A stretch of DNA of 64,000 nucleotides, taken from positions 62,001 to 126,000 of the forward strand of contig NZ_VDMR01000001.1 in the NCBI RefSeq assembly GCF_006346315.1, read 5' to 3'. The notes under the pieces were generated by a model, which searched no databases, was not told the origin of the DNA, and worked only from the letters and a program-made list of their open reading frames with translations. Shown here in pieces: positions 1-8,112 of the stretch (positions within the stretch are counted from its first letter, which is position 1; every line of letters starts with the position of its first letter). Both the position numbers and the translations under genes were made by a program. This stretch comes from Nocardioides litoris. GTDB lineage: Bacteria; Actinomycetota; Actinomycetes; Propionibacteriales; Nocardioidaceae.

Positions 1-1043
1 GTCCGCGGCGCCTGGAGGTCACCACCGACGCGGGCACCGAGGAGCTCGAGGCCGGCCAGGTGGTGCTGGCAGTGGGGTCGCGGCCCGTCGTCCCGGACGT
101 CCCGGGCCTCGACGAGGTCGAGGTGCACACCAGCGACACGGTGATGCGCCTCGACGCGCTGCCCGGGCGCATCGGCATCATCGGCGGCGGCTACATCGGC
201 TGCGAGCTGGCCCACATCTTCGACGGCCTCGGCTCGGAGGTCCTCCAGGTCGAGTCGGGCGAGCAGCTCCTCGGCAACCAGGACGAGGAGGTCTCCGAGG
301 TCTTCACCGCCGAGGTCTCGCAGCGGTGGGACGTCCGGCTGGAGACCGAGCTGTCGTCGGTCCGGCCGGTCGACGGTGGTCGCATCGAGCTGGGGCTGTC
401 GCAGGGCGGGCCCGAGGTCGTCGACGTGCTGCTGCTGGCCGTGGGCCGGGTGCCCAACACCGACGGGATCGGCCTCGACCTCGCCGGCGTCGAGACCGAC
501 GAGCGCGGCCGGGTCGTCGTCGACGCCCACCAGCGCACGACGGCCGAGGGCGTGTGGGCGCTCGGTGACGCCTCCAGCCCGGAGCCGCTCAAGCACGTCG
601 CCAACCAGGACGCCCGCGTCGTGCAGCACAACCTGCTGCACCCCGACCGCCTCGTCGAGAGCGACCACCGCTTCGTGCCCAACGCGGTCTTCACCCACCC
701 GCAGGTCGCCTCCGTCGGCCTCACCGAGGCCCAGGCCCGCGACCGGGGCCTCGACCTCGCCGTCGGCCGCAACGAGATCGGCGACACCGCCCACGGCTGG
801 GCGCTGCTCGAGGACCGCACCGACCACCGGGTCAAGCTGCTCGCCGACCGCGCCACCGGCCGGCTCGTCGGCGCCCACCTCATCGGCCCGCAGGCCTCGG
901 CGCTCGTGCAGCCGCTGATCCAGGCCATGAGCTTCGACCAGCCGGCCCGCGGGCTCGCCCGGGGGCAGTACTGGATCCACCCCGCCCTCACCGAGACCGT
1001 CGAGAACGCGCTGCTCGCGCTGGAGGACGACCTCGACGCCTGA
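1..1043 (+). CDS. mtr: Mycothione reductase, 3' part (cut by left edge)
   Basis: This is the C-terminal part of a class I pyridine-nucleotide disulfide oxidoreductase. The frame is open from base 3, so the FAD-binding N terminus and the redox CxxxxC lie outside the window. The NAD(P)H-binding GGGYIGCELA motif, the second FAD motif (GRVPNTDGI, then ALGDAS) and the dimerisation domain are visible. The C terminus carries YWIHPALTETVENALL, with the HP pair that activates the thiol. That ending, as I recall it from mycobacterial Mtr, separates mycothione reductase from lipoamide and glutathione reductases. The enzyme would reduce mycothiol disulfide in the cytoplasm, which fits an actinobacterium. 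Lipoamide dehydrogenase is the less likely alternative. Confidence 0.85.
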   Translation, partial: PRRLEVTTDAGTEELEAGQVVLAVGSRPVVPDVPGLDEVEVHTSDTVMRLDALPGRIGIIGGGYIGCELAHIFDGLGSEVLQVESGEQLLGNQDEEVSEVFTAEVSQRWDVRLETELSSVRPVDGGRIELGLSQGGPEVVDVLLLAVGRVPNTDGIGLDLAGVETDERGRVVVDAHQRTTAEGVWALGDASSPEPLKHVANQDARVVQHNLLHPDRLVESDHRFVPNAVFTHPQVASVGLTEAQARDRGLDLAVGRNEIGDTAHGWALLEDRTDHRVKLLADRATGRLVGAHLIGPQASALVQPLIQAMSFDQPARGLARGQYWIHPALTETVENALLALEDDLDA

Positions 1044-1055
1044 CGCCGGGCCCCG

Positions 1056-1430
1056 TCACCCGATCGCGACCTCCCAGGTCTCGACCAGGCTCCGCACCTG
1101 GGCCCGGGCGGTCTCGCGGTCGGCGGGGTCGCTCCAGCGCTCGGCCCAGCCGTCGTCGGCCAGCACCGCGCCCAGGGCGGCGAGCGCGTCGTCGGCCAGC
1201 GCGGGGTCGGGCGTGCTGGGCGGGGTGCTCGGACCGTCGGCGGGCTCGGCGGCGCCGGGCAGGCCCGCGGCCAGCCAGGCCGCGGCGGCCACGACGCGGG
1301 CCGGGTCGGCGCTGCCCTGCAGCGTGGCGGCGGCGTACGCCGCGGGGTCGGTCGCCTCGTCCAGCTCGTCGCCCCAGGCGGCGGCCTCGTCGTTCTCGAA
1401 CGGTCCGGTGCCCCAGGTCTCGATGCGCAT
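1056..1430 (-). CDS. DUF4259 family protein (first of two paralogues)
   Basis: A 124-residue acidic protein with no signal peptide or membrane segment. It opens with GTGPFENDEAAAWGDELDE, the typical start of DUF4259 proteins. The ATG at 1430 places this conserved block at the extreme N terminus, so longer upstream starts are unlikely. A second copy lies at 5426-5818, and the two flank the crtB-crtI operon. It ends 12 nt from the convergent mtr gene. The family has no known function, and many members are thought to occur near immunity or stress genes. I assign the family but no role. Confidence 0.75.
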   Translation of the reverse strand: MRIETWGTGPFENDEAAAWGDELDEATDPAAYAAATLQGSADPARVVAAAAWLAAGLPGAAEPADGPSTPPSTPDPALADDALAALGAVLADDGWAERWSDPADRETARAQVRSLVETWEVAIG

Positions 1431-1512
1431 GGCCCCACGGTGCCCGCCGCGGACGGCGGTGCCCCTCGCCCCCTCAGGTGAGGGTGACCCACCCCCCGCG
1501 CGGGCACCGGAG

Positions 1513-1956
1513 GTGGTGGACGCAGCAGGGATCGACCCCCCGGTCGCGGTGGTCGCCGGTCGGCGCACGCCGCTGACCGACGCCGTCGTGCACCTGCTGC
1601 TGGACCGCGGGTACGACGTGCACCTGCCGGCCGGGCTCGTGCCCGACGAGGTCGGCGCCCACGACCGGCGGCACCTGCGCCCGCTGCACGTCCTCGCGGG
1701 GCCGGAGCCCGCCGACCCGTTCGAGCCCCTCGTCGCCGCGGCGATCGCAGGCGGTCGGCCCCTGGGACTGGTGGTGCTGGTCGACGGCACCGCGGCCGCG
1801 CAGCGGGCGGCCACGGCCGTGGTCCGCGGCCGGGCCGGCGGTCGGGTGCTGGCCCTGCGGTCGCCCGCCGGCCACCGTCGGTGGGTCCGGGCCCGGACCA
1901 CGCCGAGGTCGGTCGACCGGACCGTGCGGGGCGCCCTCGACGCCGTCGCCGGGTAG
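1513..1956 (+). CDS. Hypothetical protein with Rossmann-like N terminus
   Basis: A 147-residue reading frame with strong G/C bias at third positions from the GTG at 1513 to the stop. The start VAVVAGRRTPLTDAVVHLLL, followed by a hydrophobic strand before VLVDGTAA, resembles the beta-alpha-beta layout of short-chain dehydrogenases. The usual GxxxGxG and YxxxK motifs are absent, so this may be a degenerate or shortened SDR-like protein. The GTG at 1516 or an upstream ATG overlapping the divergent DUF4259 start are alternative starts. It sits 66 nt upstream of crtB on the same strand. Confidence 0.5.
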   Translation: MVDAAGIDPPVAVVAGRRTPLTDAVVHLLLDRGYDVHLPAGLVPDEVGAHDRRHLRPLHVLAGPEPADPFEPLVAAAIAGGRPLGLVVLVDGTAAAQRAATAVVRGRAGGRVLALRSPAGHRRWVRARTTPRSVDRTVRGALDAVAG

Positions 1957-2010
1957 CCCCACCCCTTCGGGCAGCCGGGGATGGGACAGGCTAGGGCCAC
2001 TGGTCACGAC

Positions 2011-2015
2011 GGAGG
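2011..2015 (+). promoter_or_regulatory. Ribosome binding site of crtB
   Basis: GGAGG lies 7 nt before the ATG at 2023. It decides the crtB start against the in-frame ATG at 1981, which has no such site and would add 14 unconserved residues. Confidence 0.7.
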
Positions 2016-2022
2016 TAGACCC

Positions 2023-2910
2023 ATGCTGGTGCCACCCGGGGCTGCGCGCAGCGCCCCCCACGACGAGTACGACCGCGTCGCCGAGACCACGGCGGCCATG
2101 GTCATCGACGCCTACTCCAGCTCCTTCGGCCTGGCCTCCCGCCTGCTGGCCCCGCCCGTGCGCCGCCACGTGCGCAACGTCTACGCCCTGGTCCGCGTCG
2201 CCGACGAGATCGTCGACGCGCCGCGCCCCGACGGCACCGCGGTGCAGCGCGCCGCCGTCCTCGCGACCCTGCGCGCCGAGACGGTGACGGCGATGGGCAC
2301 CGGCCACAGCAGCAACCTCGTGGTCCACGCCTTCGCCCGCACCGCCCGCGCCGTCGGGGTCACCCCCGACCTCGTCGAGCCGTTCTTCGACTCCATGCAC
2401 GCCGACCTCGACCCCCAGCCGCACGACCAGGCCTCCTTCGACGCCTACGTCCACGGCTCCGCCGAGGTCGTCGGCCTGATGTGCCTGCGGGCGTTCCTGC
2501 ACGACGAGCCCCGCCCCGACGACCGGTACGACGCCCTCGCGCCCGGGGCCCGCCGCCTCGGCGCCGCCTTCCAGAAGGTGAACTTCCTGCGCGACCTCCG
2601 CGAGGACCTCGACACCCTCGGCCGCAGCTACTTCCCCGGCCTCGACGTGGCCCGGCTGACCGATGCCGAGCGTGACGTGCTGCTGGACGACATCGAGGCC
2701 GACCTCGACGCCGCGGCGCGCGTCGTGCCCCACCTGCCGGGGTCGAGCCGGGTCGCGGTGTGCGCGGCCCACGACCTGTTCGCCGAGCTGGCCCGCCGCC
2801 TGCGGGCCACGCCGGCCGAGGTGCTCCGCAGCCGCCGGGTGCGGGTGCCCCAGCCGGTCAAGGCGCGCATCGTCACCGCGGCCGCCCTGCGCAGCGGGAT
2901 GCCCCGATGA
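2023..2910 (+). CDS. crtB: Phytoene synthase CrtB
   Basis: Condenses two geranylgeranyl diphosphates to 15-cis-phytoene, the committed carotenoid step. The 295-residue protein has both Mg-binding aspartate motifs, DEIVD at residues 61-65 and DLRED at 191-195. It also has the conserved YSSSFGLASR block near residue 31 and HGSAEVVGLM near 144. Length is normal for bacterial CrtB. A GGAGG site precedes the ATG. The stop overlaps the crtI start (ATGA), so the two are translationally coupled. Squalene synthase-type enzymes share the fold, but the partnership with crtI makes phytoene synthase the clear choice. Confidence 0.93.
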   Translation: MLVPPGAARSAPHDEYDRVAETTAAMVIDAYSSSFGLASRLLAPPVRRHVRNVYALVRVADEIVDAPRPDGTAVQRAAVLATLRAETVTAMGTGHSSNLVVHAFARTARAVGVTPDLVEPFFDSMHADLDPQPHDQASFDAYVHGSAEVVGLMCLRAFLHDEPRPDDRYDALAPGARRLGAAFQKVNFLRDLREDLDTLGRSYFPGLDVARLTDAERDVLLDDIEADLDAAARVVPHLPGSSRVAVCAAHDLFAELARRLRATPAEVLRSRRVRVPQPVKARIVTAAALRSGMPR

Positions 2911-4505
2911 GCCGCGGGCGTCGGGTCGTCGTCGTCGGTGGCGGCGTGGCCGGGCTGAGCACGGCCGCCCTGCTGGCCGCCGACGGGCACCAGGTCGACC
3001 TGCTGGAGAAGCGCGACGACCTCGGTGGGCGCGCCGGGCTGTGGGAGAGCGACGGGTTCCGCTTCGACACCGGCCCGTCCTGGTGGCTGATGCCCGAGGT
3101 CTTCGACCACTTCTTCGCGATGCTCGGCACCACCACCGCCGAGCAGGTCGACCTGGTCACCCTCGACCCCGGCTACCGGGTCTTCTGCGAGGGGCACGAG
3201 CCCTTCGACATCGCCCAGGACGTGGCGACCAACACGGCGCTCTTCGAGCGGATCGAGCCCGGCGCCGGCGCCGCGCTGACCCGCTACCTCGACACCGCGC
3301 GCGAGGTCTACGACCTGGCCGTGCAGCGCTTCCTCTACACCTCCTTCGACTCCGTCGGGGCCTTCACCGGCCGCGAGCTGCTCCGCAACGCGCCGCGGCT
3401 CGTGCCGCTGCTGACCCGGTCGCTGCAGTCGTGGGTGCACAGCCGCTTCCGCGACAACCGGCTGCGCCAGGTGCTCGGCTACCCCGCGGTGTTCCTCGGC
3501 TCCTCGCCCGACCGCGCGCCCGCGATGTACCACCTGATGAGCCACCTCGACCTCGCCGACGGCGTCCGCTACCCGCAGGGCGGGTTCACCACGCTCGTGG
3601 AGTCCCTCGAGCGGCTGTGCCGCGAGCGCGGTGTCCGCATCCACGCCGGGTCGCCCGCCACCGCCGTCGAGACGACCGCGAGCGGCAGCCGGCGTCGCAA
3701 GGCCCGGGTCACCGGCGTCCGGTACGCCGACGCCGCGGGCGCCGAGCACGTGCTGCCCGCCGACGTCGTCGTCGGCGCGGCCGACCTGCACCACGTCGAG
3801 ACCACGCTGCTGCCGCGCGACCTGCAGACCTTCCCCGCGTCGTACTGGGAGAAGGCGACGTCGGGACCTGGAGCGGTGCTGGTCAACCTCGGCGTCCGCG
3901 GCTCGCTGCCCGAGCTCGAGCACCACACGCTGTTCTTCACCGAGGACTGGCAGACCAACTTCGACGCGATCTTCGCCGAGCCGACCCGGGTGCCCGACCC
4001 CGCGTCGATCTACGTGTGCAAGCCGTCGCAGACCGACGGGTCCGTCGCGCCCGAGGGCCACGAGAACCTCTTCATCCTCGTCCCCGTCCCGCCCGACCCC
4101 GGCATCGGCCGCGGCGGGGTCGACGGGTCCGGCGACGCCGAGGTCGAGGCTGCCGCCGACCGGGCCATCGCCATGGTCGCGGCGTGGGCCGGCGTGCCCG
4201 ACCTGGCCGAGCGGATCGTCGTACGCCGCACCGTCGGGCCCGCCGACTTCGTGGCCGACCTCAACTCGTGGTCGGGCGGCGCGCTCGGGCCCGCGCACGT
4301 GCTGAAGCAGTCGGCGTTCTTCCGGGCGACCAACGTGTCCCGCAAGGTCGAGGGCCTGTACTACGCCGGCTACGGCACCGTGCCGGGCATCGGGCTGCCG
4401 ATGTGCCTCATCAGCGCCGAGCTGGTGCTGAAGAAGCTGCGTGGCGACACCTCGGTCGGCCCGTCGGTCGAGCCGGCCGCGGTGGGTGCGCTGCGCAGTG
4501 CCTGA
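2907..4505 (+). CDS. crtI: Phytoene desaturase CrtI
   Basis: An FAD-dependent desaturase that converts phytoene stepwise to lycopene. The 532-residue protein begins with the dinucleotide-binding motif GGGVAGLS at residues 11-18, followed by LLEKRDDLGGRAG. The C-terminal block YAGYGTVPGIGLPMCLISAE is the bacterial-type CrtI signature. The start overlaps the crtB stop by 4 nt, and the 3' end overlaps the next gene by 8 nt (GTGCCTGA). The direct crtB-crtI coupling makes this the primary desaturase, in contrast to the CrtI-fold proteins at 9142-10674 and 29255-30901. Confidence 0.93.
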   Translation: MSRGRRVVVVGGGVAGLSTAALLAADGHQVDLLEKRDDLGGRAGLWESDGFRFDTGPSWWLMPEVFDHFFAMLGTTTAEQVDLVTLDPGYRVFCEGHEPFDIAQDVATNTALFERIEPGAGAALTRYLDTAREVYDLAVQRFLYTSFDSVGAFTGRELLRNAPRLVPLLTRSLQSWVHSRFRDNRLRQVLGYPAVFLGSSPDRAPAMYHLMSHLDLADGVRYPQGGFTTLVESLERLCRERGVRIHAGSPATAVETTASGSRRRKARVTGVRYADAAGAEHVLPADVVVGAADLHHVETTLLPRDLQTFPASYWEKATSGPGAVLVNLGVRGSLPELEHHTLFFTEDWQTNFDAIFAEPTRVPDPASIYVCKPSQTDGSVAPEGHENLFILVPVPPDPGIGRGGVDGSGDAEVEAAADRAIAMVAAWAGVPDLAERIVVRRTVGPADFVADLNSWSGGALGPAHVLKQSAFFRATNVSRKVEGLYYAGYGTVPGIGLPMCLISAELVLKKLRGDTSVGPSVEPAAVGALRSA

Positions 4506-5157
4506 CGGTCCCGACGCCTACGACGCCTGGTCGGAGCGCCACGGCGGGCTCGACCCGCGCGCGTCCGGCTGGGTGCGCGGCTGGATCGGCCTGACCGACG
4601 GCGTCGCCGCTCCGCTGGCCCGCTGGGGCGTGCCCGCCGACGCCGTGACCGTCGCCGGACTGGCGGTGACCGCGGTGGCGCCGCTGCTGGCGCGGCGTCC
4701 CGGCGCCGGGCCGTGGCTGGTCGTGCCGACCGCCATCGTGGCCGGGGTCCTCGACGGCGTCGACGGGGCCGTGGCCTCCCGCGCCGGGTCGTCGGGCCGC
4801 CGCGGCCAGGTGCTCGACGCCGCCACCGACCGGGTCTCCGACGTGCTCCTGGCCGCCGTCCCCGTCGCGCTCGGGGCGCCGCGGTCGCTGGGGGTCGGGC
4901 TGGCGGTCGTCGGGCTCGCGCAGGAGGGGTTGCGGGTCGGCCGCGGGTCGCTCACGGTCACCGTCTCCGAGCGGCCCACCCGCGTCAGCGTCGCCTGCAC
5001 CGCTGCCGCCCTCGCCGCCTTCCGCCCCGCCCGCCGCCGGTCCCTGGCCACCGCGGTCGCCGCGGGTGGCCTCGGGCTGGGGCTCGTCGGGCTCGGCCAG
5101 CTGGTCGCGGCGCGGCGGGCTCCCCGCTCTCCGGGAAGCCCTCCCTCGCGTGGCTGA
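4498..5157 (+). CDS. CDP-alcohol phosphatidyltransferase family protein
   Basis: A 219-residue membrane protein with several hydrophobic segments. It carries a variant of the CDP-alcohol phosphotransferase signature, DGVDGAVASR followed by GQVLDAATD. This reads DxxDGxxAxR...GxxxDxxxD, with one extra residue between the Ala and Arg of the usual DGxxAR. Such enzymes transfer a phosphoalcohol from CDP-alcohol to a second alcohol. The GTG start overlaps the crtI stop, so it is expressed with crtB and crtI. The substrate is unknown. Placement with carotenoid genes suggests a polar lipid or a prenyl-linked acceptor, but that is inference. Confidence 0.7.
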   Translation: MPDGPDAYDAWSERHGGLDPRASGWVRGWIGLTDGVAAPLARWGVPADAVTVAGLAVTAVAPLLARRPGAGPWLVVPTAIVAGVLDGVDGAVASRAGSSGRRGQVLDAATDRVSDVLLAAVPVALGAPRSLGVGLAVVGLAQEGLRVGRGSLTVTVSERPTRVSVACTAAALAAFRPARRRSLATAVAAGGLGLGLVGLGQLVAARRAPRSPGSPPSRG

Positions 5158-5398
5158 CGCCGACCCGACCTTCGTGGACGTGCGGCTCTGGGACCGCTCG
5201 GCCCTGGTGCTGATGGACTGGCTCCAGACCCACGACGAGGCCTCGCTCCCGTTCTCCGACCCCGCCGAGAAGCAGGCCCTCCGCGACCTCCTGTCGGCCC
5301 TGGAATGGTCGCTCGGGCTCGGCGCCTCCGAGGCCGAGCTCGCGGAGGCGCGGACCCGGGTGGCCCGCGACATGGCCGACGAGGACCGCGTGCTCTAG
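5150..5398 (+). CDS. Small conserved-looking protein of the crt operon
   Basis: An 82-residue acidic protein without signal or membrane segments. It starts at a GTG that overlaps the preceding CDP-alcohol phosphotransferase stop by 8 nt. Codons have almost uniform G/C third positions. The central LWDRSALVLMDWLQTHDEAS and the helical AEKQALRDLLSALEW look like a folded helical domain. I do not recognise a named family. Translational coupling suggests it belongs to the crtB-crtI operon. Confidence 0.6.
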   Translation: MADADPTFVDVRLWDRSALVLMDWLQTHDEASLPFSDPAEKQALRDLLSALEWSLGLGASEAELAEARTRVARDMADEDRVL

Positions 5399-5425
5399 CG
5401 CGTTCGGGCGTGGACGTTGTTGCCC

Positions 5426-5818
5426 CTACGAGGTCGCCAGGGCCTCCAGCAGCTCGTCGACCATCCCCGCGAACGCCACCAGCTCGCCGCTCTCCTCCCA
5501 CAGGTCGCGCAGCTCGGAGTCGGTGCCCCGGACACGCTGCAGGGCGGCGGTCGCCAGCCTGCGGTGGCGCCTGGTCAGGCGCGGTGGCCGGGTCGAGGGC
5601 GCGTAGGCGCTCGGCGGCGCGGCGTCGTGGGCGGAGGCGAACCACGCCGCAGCAGCCACGGCCGCCGATCCTGCCGGCGCCTCGAGGTAGCCGGTCGTCC
5701 GGACGGCCGTGCGGAGCGTCTCGCGCGCGAACCTCGCCGGGTTGCGCGCCTCGTCCAGCTCTCCCGACCAGTCGGCGGCGTCGTCGTTGTCGAACGCACC
5801 GGCGTCCCACGAGCCCAC
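5426..5818 (-). CDS. DUF4259 family protein (second paralogue)
   Basis: A 130-residue protein whose first residues, GSWDAGAFDNDDAADWSGELDE read in two parts as GSWDAGAFDND and AADWSGELDE, match the DUF4259 N terminus of the copy at 1056-1430. The GTG at 5818 was chosen because conservation begins at its second residue. The C-terminal half is helical (ELRDLWEESGELVAFAGMVDELL). It converges on the crtB-crtI operon and has the same orientation as the first copy. Function unknown. The duplication may be ancient, since the two share little outside the N-terminal block. Confidence 0.7.
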   Translation of the reverse strand: MGSWDAGAFDNDDAADWSGELDEARNPARFARETLRTAVRTTGYLEAPAGSAAVAAAAWFASAHDAAPPSAYAPSTRPPRLTRRHRRLATAALQRVRGTDSELRDLWEESGELVAFAGMVDELLEALATS

Positions 5819-5907
5819 GCCGCACCCTCCCACACACGACCGTGGCGGGGCCTGGACGTGCCGGTGTCCCCGCGCGCCGGTGGTGGGCGGGGTGTGGGGC
5901 GGGGTGG

Positions 5908-7194
5908 TCAGGGTTCGGCGGAGCGGTCGACGGTGTACGTCGCGCCGGCGGGGCTGTGCCACTCGAACACGCCGGGTCTGAGTTGCTGGTAGGTCCAGGG
6001 GGAGTGGGTCTTGGCGCGATGGTGGGACCGGCAGAGCCGGGCGAGGTTGCTGGACCTGGTCTCGCCGCCTGAGTCGTGGGGCTGGGTGTGGTCGCGGTCG
6101 GTGCGGCGGCGATTGCAGAACGGGAACACGCAGCGCCGGTCGCGGACGTCGACCTGCTCGGCCAGGCGTGGTGAGGGTGTGTAGCCGGCGGAGGTGAGGT
6201 CGGCGGAGAGGTCGATGACGGGCTTGATGTGCGCGTCGTCGTGCCGCCACGCGGCGACCTGTTGGGCCAGGGCTTGGGCGGCGGTGGGGTCGCCGCCGGG
6301 GAGGTCGACGACGGGCGTGATGGTGACCTGGGTGCCGGGGTGGCGGCACCAGGTGGCGAGCTGCTCGGTGGTGATGGTGGTGCCGGTGGTCTCGACGACG
6401 TCGGAGTCCGAGCGCAGGTGCGCGTAGACCGTGACGCCGCGACCGGTGGTGGTCTCGAGATCCAGCGCGAGCTGGGCGCGGGCGATCTCGCCGACGGCGA
6501 GGGCGCGGCGGGCGTCCCACGACTCATGGCACCCCAGCTCGCCGAGCTGGGCCGCCACGCCGGCGACGGCGGTGTCGAGGTCGACCGCGTCAGCCAGGTC
6601 GAGGGTCCCGGTGACCTCGACGGTGCCGTCGAGCGATCGGACGTGGTCGAGGTGCACGTCGAACCGACGGTGCTCCAACGCCGCCAACCTGCGGCGCTCC
6701 ACCTCGTCGGGGCAGTGGGCGGCCAGGGCGGAGGCGACGGTGCGGTCGACCTGCGCAAACGTGCAGGAGTGCGCGGTCGGCGCCAGCGCCCGGTCGACCT
6801 CCGCCGCACCCGCGGGCGGGAGCTGCTGGGTCTGCTCGGCGATGCGGAACGCCTTCCACACCGGCACCTCCAGCCCGACGACCCGGGCCCACAGGCGGGG
6901 GAGGCGGTGGCGCAGCTCGAGGGCGTTGCCGACGTACACCGCGCATGAGTCGGGCGAGCGGCCCAGCACGCAGGCCAGGTCGTGGGTGTCGAACTCGCTG
7001 ACCCACGGACACCCCGGCCCGCCGAGCTGCAACCCCGGCGTCATCGTGTGGAGCGACGCCTCGGCCTCCGACACCTCGTGGGCCGCGCACCAGTCCAGCA
7101 CCGCCACCAGCCGCGCGACCTCTTGACGCAGCACGGCGTGCTGTGCGTCGGCCACGGCGGCCAGGGCCGGGTCGAGGAGGCGGCTGCTGGTCAT
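5908..7194 (-). CDS. DUF222 / HNH endonuclease domain protein (13E12-type)
   Basis: A 428-residue protein. It has a long helical N-terminal DUF222 region and a C-terminal HNH nuclease module from about residue 350: C355 and C360 (CVFPFC), DRDHTQPHDSGG with the catalytic His, then the Asn of SSNLARLC and the SHHRAKTH zinc/metal ligands. All key residues are present, so the nuclease may be active. The family is dispersed in actinobacterial genomes as the 13E12 repeat group, with no firm function. A candidate -10 (TAGTCT) six nt before the ATG suggests a leaderless transcript, and a degenerate SOS-like box lies just upstream. Confidence 0.85.
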   Translation of the reverse strand: MTSSRLLDPALAAVADAQHAVLRQEVARLVAVLDWCAAHEVSEAEASLHTMTPGLQLGGPGCPWVSEFDTHDLACVLGRSPDSCAVYVGNALELRHRLPRLWARVVGLEVPVWKAFRIAEQTQQLPPAGAAEVDRALAPTAHSCTFAQVDRTVASALAAHCPDEVERRRLAALEHRRFDVHLDHVRSLDGTVEVTGTLDLADAVDLDTAVAGVAAQLGELGCHESWDARRALAVGEIARAQLALDLETTTGRGVTVYAHLRSDSDVVETTGTTITTEQLATWCRHPGTQVTITPVVDLPGGDPTAAQALAQQVAAWRHDDAHIKPVIDLSADLTSAGYTPSPRLAEQVDVRDRRCVFPFCNRRRTDRDHTQPHDSGGETRSSNLARLCRSHHRAKTHSPWTYQQLRPGVFEWHSPAGATYTVDRSAEP

Positions 7195-7200
7195 GACGTC

Positions 7201-7206
7201 AGACTA
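7201..7206 (-). promoter_or_regulatory. Candidate -10 element of the HNH gene
   Basis: TAGTCT on the minus strand fits TANNNT and ends 6 nt before the ATG at 7194, the usual spacing of a leaderless actinobacterial transcript. Confidence 0.4.
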
Positions 7207-7226
7207 GACACGACCACCGACAGTTA

Positions 7227-7242
7227 TCGACGACACGTTCGA
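7227..7242 (-). promoter_or_regulatory. Degenerate SOS (LexA) box upstream of the HNH gene
   Basis: Minus-strand TCGAACGTGTCGTCGA keeps one perfect half site (TCGAAC) and a degraded second half (CGTCGA instead of GTTCGA). It lies about where the -35 would fall, given the candidate -10 at 7201-7206. A perfect box occurs elsewhere in this window at 46956-46971. Confidence 0.3.
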
Positions 7243-7275
7243 CAGCAGGGCCGCAGGGGGTGCGCTCGACGCGCA

Positions 7276-7953
7276 CTACCGCCACGGACGTCCCCGCCAC
7301 CGCTGGACCGCGTCCGGGGCCACGAGGTCGGGGTCGAGCCATCGGCCGTCGAGACTCCCGCCCCACCCGTCGAGCCGGCGGGTGACGGCATCGCTGCCGC
7401 GGCGCGCGTGGACGACGCCGCCGAGCGCGATCGTGAGGATGGTGTCGTCGAGCTCCTCCAGCAGGAGGGCGGAGCCGTCGTCACACGCGTCGCAGCCGCA
7501 CACCGGGACCGAGGCGACCAGGGCCACCGGGAGCCCCGCCTGGGCCGGCGCGGCCACTCCCACGTCGATCCCGAGGGGCTCCCCATCGACGAGCGTGTCG
7601 GCCAGGAGCACCCCGAGGGCGCCGGGCGTCGTCGGCGTGATCCTCCGGACCCGGACGTCGTCCTCCGCGGGACGCAGCAGGTCGCCCACCCAGGTCGGTC
7701 GTGCAGGGACGTCGTGGGTGGTCGCCAGTCCCAGGTCCGCGAGGGCCAGCGCCCACGCGTCGACGCGGGCGGGGAGGATCCGGTACTTGCCGGGGTCCAG
7801 GCACCGGGAGTACTCCTCGTCCGCCGGCGGCTCCAGGTCGGGATGCGGGTCCGGCCAGCCGGGCGTCGCGGAGCCCGTCGAGGCGAACTCGTCGTCCACC
7901 CGGCGGACCAGGTGGTCCACCCAGGCCGGACGTGGCGGCAGGTCCCAGGTCAC
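7276..7953 (-). CDS. DUF6226-like protein
   Basis: A 225-residue soluble protein. The GTG at 7953 was chosen because the recognisable part begins with RPAWVDHLVRRVDDEFA. It continues through a motif DPGKYRILPARVDAWA that I associate with the actinobacterial DUF6226 family. There are several acidic Asp/Glu clusters and a CGCDACDDGS segment that could bind metal. Longer in-frame starts exist but add low-complexity residues. No function is known. The neighbours are unrelated accessory genes. Confidence 0.5.
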   Translation of the reverse strand: MTWDLPPRPAWVDHLVRRVDDEFASTGSATPGWPDPHPDLEPPADEEYSRCLDPGKYRILPARVDAWALALADLGLATTHDVPARPTWVGDLLRPAEDDVRVRRITPTTPGALGVLLADTLVDGEPLGIDVGVAAPAQAGLPVALVASVPVCGCDACDDGSALLLEELDDTILTIALGGVVHARRGSDAVTRRLDGWGGSLDGRWLDPDLVAPDAVQRWRGRPWR

Positions 7954-8112
7954 GCCCCGAGGATCGAGGCTGGAGCGACGGCCGGCAAGCGACTTCCGGG
8001 CCCGGGCGGGGGCGGGGACCCGGGCGCCGTGGCCTTCGAGGAGGGACAGGAGCGCGCCCGGGCGGTGCCGGGGGCCGGTGAGCACCGCGCGCCCCACCCG
8101 CCCCGCGGGAAG

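Noticed and set aside
1474-2772. 432-codon minus-strand frame opposite crtB and its upstream gene
   Set aside because: Gly/Val/His-rich shadow with no recognisable domain; crtB is certain on the plus strand.
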